Assembly: GCA_028277395.1 (NCBI GenBank)
Contig: JANQGJ010000085.1
Location: 62,001-126,000 of the forward strand
Origin: Bacteroidales bacterium
GTDB lineage: Bacteria; Bacteroidota; Bacteroidia; Bacteroidales; F082
DNA: 64,000 nucleotides
Direction: 5' to 3'
The translations under genes were made by a program, and so were the position numbers. The notes beneath the pieces were generated by a model. That model ran no database searches, was not told the DNA's origin, and saw nothing but the letters and a program-made list of their open reading frames with translations. Below are positions 60,801-64,000 of this stretch, piece by piece. Within the stretch, counting starts at the first letter, position 1, and every line of letters begins with the position of its first letter.

Positions 60801-60808
60801 TATATTTG
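60801..60808 (+). promoter_or_regulatory. -7 promoter box of the phosphofructokinase gene
   Basis: TATATTTG matches TAnnTTTG and lies 75 bases before the ATG at 60884. The rest of the 282-base gap after the TerC-family gene holds no gene. Confidence 0.45.
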
Positions 60809-60883
60809 CAATACTCATTTCAGATCTCATTTATAAAAAGCAAATAGATATGACACAATGAGTTGATTATTAAAACAATAAAT

Positions 60884-61978
60884 ATGAAGCGTTTACTTAT
60901 TGCGACCGGAGGTGGTGATTGTCCGGGATTAAATGCAGTTATAAGGGCCGTTGTGCACCGTGCATCACAAGAAAAAGACTGGGAAATATTGGGAAGCATA
61001 CAGGCATTTAATGGTGTATTATGGACACCAATGGAGATAGTTGAACTTGATAATAAATCTGTTGCCGGAATACATTTTCAGGGAGGTACAATTCTGGAGA
61101 CTACAAATAAAGGCGGTCCTTTTGCATGGCCGGTTAAAAATAATCAGGGAATCTGGTCAACAGTTGACAGGTCGGATGAAATGATTGAAAGATTGCGTAA
61201 TATAAATATTGATGCTGTTATTAATATTGGAGGTGATGGTTCTCAAAGTATTTCGCAACGACTTTTTGAAAAAGGACTTAATGTAATAGGTGTACCTAAA
61301 ACCATTGATAATGACCTTAGCAGTACAGATTCAACTTTCGGATTTCAAACTGCAGTCCAGATTGCCACTGAGGCTGTCGACAAACTTGTTACCACAGCTG
61401 CCAGCCATAACAGGGTTTTTGTTCTGGAAGTTATGGGACGAAATGCAGGCTGGATTGCCCTGAATGCTGCAATTGCAGGTGGTGCTGAAGTTTGCCTGAT
61501 TCCAGAAATTCCATATGATGTAAATAAAGTTAAGGATGCTCTTGAAACCAGGTTTCATAAAAACCGGGGATTTGCAGTAGTTGTTGTTGCTGAAGGTGCT
61601 TACCCTGTTGACGGGAATGTTGTTTTTAAGGAAAACGATGAAGTCGGTTATGAGAATATTAAACTTGGTGGTGTTTCACGACAGCTTATTAAACAGTTGA
61701 CAAAAGCCGGATTTGAACATGATATGAGAGAAACTATTCTTGGACATCTTCAGCGTGGTGGGGTTCCAATTGCTTATGACCGTGTTCTTTCGTCACAAAT
61801 GGGTGTAAAAGCTATGGAAATGGCAATTGAAGGTGACTTTGGAAAAATGGTAGCATATCGCCACCCTGACTTCATTGCTGTAGACTTAAAAGATGCAATT
61901 GCACTTCCAAATCTTGTTACGAAGGATAATGCACTAATAAGTACTGCAAAAGGTTTGGGAATATGTATGGGTTATTAA
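60884..61978 (+). CDS. pfkA: 6-phosphofructokinase (group III type)
   Basis: The enzyme phosphorylates fructose 6-phosphate in glycolysis. The 364-residue product has the start LLIATGGGDCPGLNAVIRAV, GGDGS at 116-120 and PKTIDNDL at 138-145, then VLEVMGRNAGWIAL and LGHLQRGGVP. The Gly of GGDGS marks ATP users (pyrophosphate enzymes have GGDD). The Lys of PKTIDND is typical of pyrophosphate or group III enzymes. The pair Gly/Lys matches the group III ATP enzymes such as that of Streptomyces. I start at the ATG at 60884; an upstream TTG at 60863 is unlikely. It is convergent with the FG-GAP gene, 4 bases apart. Confidence 0.93.
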   Translation: MKRLLIATGGGDCPGLNAVIRAVVHRASQEKDWEILGSIQAFNGVLWTPMEIVELDNKSVAGIHFQGGTILETTNKGGPFAWPVKNNQGIWSTVDRSDEMIERLRNINIDAVINIGGDGSQSISQRLFEKGLNVIGVPKTIDNDLSSTDSTFGFQTAVQIATEAVDKLVTTAASHNRVFVLEVMGRNAGWIALNAAIAGGAEVCLIPEIPYDVNKVKDALETRFHKNRGFAVVVVAEGAYPVDGNVVFKENDEVGYENIKLGGVSRQLIKQLTKAGFEHDMRETILGHLQRGGVPIAYDRVLSSQMGVKAMEMAIEGDFGKMVAYRHPDFIAVDLKDAIALPNLVTKDNALISTAKGLGICMGY

Positions 61979-61982
61979 TACC

Positions 61983-63485
61983 CTACCAGTTTATTTCGTG
62001 TATTATGAAATTTGTAGATTTATACGATTCAATAACCTGATTTCGTGATATTTCGGCTTCTGCTTTAGTTTCAAAACCATTGGAAGTACGATACCCTCTG
62101 TCGGTATCACCCCAGTTTGGTACCTGTTTTACCAATAAATCATTGAACCTGTAGTTTAGGTTATATCGTTTCGTCTGTAGATGTACATTGCTAACATACA
62201 TATGATATGCGTTATTATCGCCTCCTTCAGGATCACAATAGCATGACGAAAATACATAGTAATAGAAAGGACCAACCTTTGTGTCAGGCATAGGTGCATT
62301 TATAAATATGTTATTTCCTATTTCTATTTCAGGTGGATCAGTTGAATTTATATAAATATCACCAATAAAATCATAGCATATGGTCAACCCTGACAACAGG
62401 ATATCCAAATCTCCATCTTTATCATAATCGCCCCAAAGTGCATTTCCTTCAGCAACACCGGGTAATCCTGCAATTATATTTTCAAAGTTAAAATCTCCTT
62501 TATTTTCATAAACAATGGTATAGGGCCTTTCGAGTGACTCGCCGGTCATTAATATGTCCAGATCTCCATCTTTGTCGTAATCTCCCAGATCGATGGTACA
62601 GCCGCGTAATGGTCGTATTGTAACTGCTTCTTCACTGAAAAAAGACCCTCCATTATTTCTGTAGATCATACATACCGGATATCCATCAGCGTCCTCACCA
62701 CTGATTATAAAGTCTGCATATTTATCGTTGTCAAGATCACCCCATGCCCCGGCACTATTTTGTAAGGGTATATATTGTTGGACCACCCTGCTGTATCTTC
62801 CATTTGTGTTTTTATAAACAGCTGTTACAGGTCTTGATCCTCCGTTTCCTGTGATTAATATATCCAGATCATTATCGTTATCATAATCACCCCAGGTGGC
62901 ATTACCATTATAAATACCGGGTAAACCAGGGTCAGTTTGGCTAAACAACCCATTGTCGTTACGATAAATTATTGTTGATAACTGATTATTAAACTGTTTC
63001 CCGGTCGCCAGAATGTCAAGATCTTCGTCATTATCATAGTCGCCCCATTCAACAGAGCCATCAGTAACCGGTACAAATATTTCTTTTATTACCGTGAACC
63101 TGTTTCGTCCGTCGTTTCTGTACAACCTCATTAGTAATTGGTTACCATCAGTTAAACCTGTAACAATTATGTCCTCATCACCATCTCTGTCGTAATCACC
63201 AACTGCAGCATCACCACGGTACAAAGCAGGTAAATTGTTTGACACTTTTTTAAACCTGTTTTGGGAATAGTAAGTATTAGTTTGAGAAACAACAATATGA
63301 TTATCATTGTTATAGTACTCCCCGGCAAGATAAGCATCCAGATTATTACCTTCTCCATAGTCAATCCAGGATGCAACGGGCATCATTACTCCGGCAAAGT
63401 CAGTCTGAGCTCTTTCAAAAAGCTGAGCCCAAACAAATATCTGACTTAAAAACAGGAATAACAATAAAATATACTTCTTCCTCAT
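61983..63485 (-). CDS. Secreted FG-GAP/VCBS-repeat protein, 500 aa
   Basis: The product has a signal peptide (residues 1-20, ending IFVWAQ). About seven FG-GAP/VCBS repeats follow (about 40-390), each with a D-x-D-x-D-G-D-x-D calcium-binding loop (DYDRDGDEDII, DYDNDNDLDIL, DYDKDGDLDIL) after a GDxAxGDYD-like strand, as in integrin-type propellers. The C-terminal 100 residues are Cys- and Tyr-containing with VGPFYYYVFSSCYCDPEGG and no recognised domain. A type IX sorting tail is absent. Such propellers bind ligands or form extracellular scaffolds. The specific role is unknown. Confidence 0.87.
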   Translation of the reverse strand: MRKKYILLLFLFLSQIFVWAQLFERAQTDFAGVMMPVASWIDYGEGNNLDAYLAGEYYNNDNHIVVSQTNTYYSQNRFKKVSNNLPALYRGDAAVGDYDRDGDEDIIVTGLTDGNQLLMRLYRNDGRNRFTVIKEIFVPVTDGSVEWGDYDNDEDLDILATGKQFNNQLSTIIYRNDNGLFSQTDPGLPGIYNGNATWGDYDNDNDLDILITGNGGSRPVTAVYKNTNGRYSRVVQQYIPLQNSAGAWGDLDNDKYADFIISGEDADGYPVCMIYRNNGGSFFSEEAVTIRPLRGCTIDLGDYDKDGDLDILMTGESLERPYTIVYENKGDFNFENIIAGLPGVAEGNALWGDYDKDGDLDILLSGLTICYDFIGDIYINSTDPPEIEIGNNIFINAPMPDTKVGPFYYYVFSSCYCDPEGGDNNAYHMYVSNVHLQTKRYNLNYRFNDLLVKQVPNWGDTDRGYRTSNGFETKAEAEISRNQVIESYKSTNFIIHEINW

Positions 63486-63622
63486 AAGCGATTACCATTT
63501 ATAATGCCTAAAAATAATAACAATTTGCTTACTGACACAAACATTTTTGTCAACAAACATATTCATACATTGTTAAACGACCATTTCATTAATGCGGTTT
63601 TACTGAAAATTATTTTCTGAAA

Positions 63623-64000
63623 CTAATTTAGTATTTTGTAGCCCATGAAGATATAAAACCGATTTAAATTTGATGAAAGTCCGGTGGTTGAAGTAACTCC
63701 ATTTCCAATTTCATACCTTGCTTCGGCAGAAAAACGTTTGTATTTTATTCCAAATCCTACAATAAACCCGAAGTTATAGTTTCTAAAATCCGGAATAGCT
63801 TTACCTTCATAGATATGAATGTCTTCTGAATCAGTTGTAACCTGTTTCATTTTATTAGTTGTTGAAAGAGTAAAGCCATTGGATAAGCCAAAGTTGAAAA
63901 ATAATGACACATCCAGTAATGGTATTTTACTCCTAAGCATATTGTTTATTTTCAGATAAGATGCTCCAATATCGGTATGAGTTACAGCAGAGCTTTGTTC
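63623..64000 (-). CDS. Outer membrane beta-barrel protein, C-terminal part (5' end outside window)
   Basis: The frame is open to the right window edge without a stop, so only the last 125 residues are visible and the ATG at 63940 is probably internal. The visible part has barrel-like strands with alternating hydrophobic residues (DVSLFFNFGLSNGFTL, NFGFIVGFGIKYKRFSAEAR) and ends YIFMGYKILN. The DIGASYLKI and KIPLLDVSLFFNFG opening resembles PorT/OMP_b-brl_2 proteins of Bacteroidota. Its function cannot be told. The 137-base gap to the FG-GAP gene holds nothing recognisable. Confidence 0.72.
   Translation of the reverse strand, partial: EQSSAVTHTDIGASYLKINNMLRSKIPLLDVSLFFNFGLSNGFTLSTTNKMKQVTTDSEDIHIYEGKAIPDFRNYNFGFIVGFGIKYKRFSAEARYEIGNGVTSTTGLSSNLNRFYIFMGYKILN

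Noticed and set aside
61966..61990. Dyad GGGTTATTAATACCC over the two convergent stop codons as a terminator
   Set aside because: The arms are short and AT-rich, there is no T-run, and the symmetry may follow simply from the facing stop codons.

Overview
The window reads as a chromosome segment of a Bacteroidota bacterium, probably class Bacteroidia; I cannot place the family from sequence alone. The support is the proteins typical of that phylum (TPR-HTH and TPR-kinase regulators, YadA-head and S74-chaperone surface proteins, BNR and FG-GAP secreted proteins, an OprO/P porin). The promoters agree: the phylum-specific -7 box TAnnTTTG recurs close upstream of many start codons. Most start codons lack a Shine-Dalgarno sequence, and gvpA is a marked exception. 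I saw no tRNA, rRNA, insertion sequence, prophage or CRISPR array.

Layout. 1-6.7 kb: the tail of an SLC13 transporter, then a leftward group (BamA-like barrel, K+/H+ antiporter, serine hydrolase), then two rightward cold-shock-domain genes behind a long structured leader. 6.9-8.5 kb: a hybrid histidine kinase. 8.6-19.7 kb: a leftward gas vesicle locus. 20-27.2 kb: leftward two-component genes. These are a sigma-54 activator with an NtrB-like kinase directly upstream of gvpA, then a receiver protein with a very large multi-sensor kinase. 27.9-38.4 kb: mixed housekeeping and envelope genes (Ogt, porin, a membrane-anchored EEP-fold hydrolase, an LRR protein, p-aminobenzoate synthesis, RidA, an acyl-CoA dehydrogenase) and a decayed HEPN/MNT-type pair. 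38.5-48.0 kb: four large leftward genes for surface proteins, alternating sensor-like beta-propeller proteins with YadA-head stalk proteins, next to a divergent TPR-HTH regulator. 50.6-64 kb: CysS, an acetyltransferase-like protein, threonine dehydrogenase, a TPR kinase, a lipid kinase, two glycosyltransferases, a TerC protein, phosphofructokinase, an FG-GAP protein and a cut-off outer membrane barrel.

The main point of interest is the gas vesicle locus. In order of transcription it encodes: GvpA; an unrecognised coiled-coil protein; a four-repeat coiled-coil protein with a C-terminal winged helix, which I suggest fills the GvpC role; GvpN; a small coiled-coil protein; a GvpJ-type protein; an Hsp20 (GvpH-like); an ArsA/Get3-family ATPase; a possible 39-residue protein; a GvpF/L protein fused to a DnaJ J domain; two more GvpF/L; GvpG; GvpO; a GvpF/L; a second small GvpA-family protein; a fifth GvpF/L; and GvpK. 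Hsp20, a J domain and a Get3-type ATPase together suggest a dedicated chaperone route for the very hydrophobic GvpA. A sigma-54 promoter with correct -24/-12 spacing, a strong Shine-Dalgarno, a 5' stem-loop and an upstream dyad precede gvpA. The next genes upstream encode the matching sigma-54 activator and its kinase, so the locus appears to carry its own signal-dependent switch.
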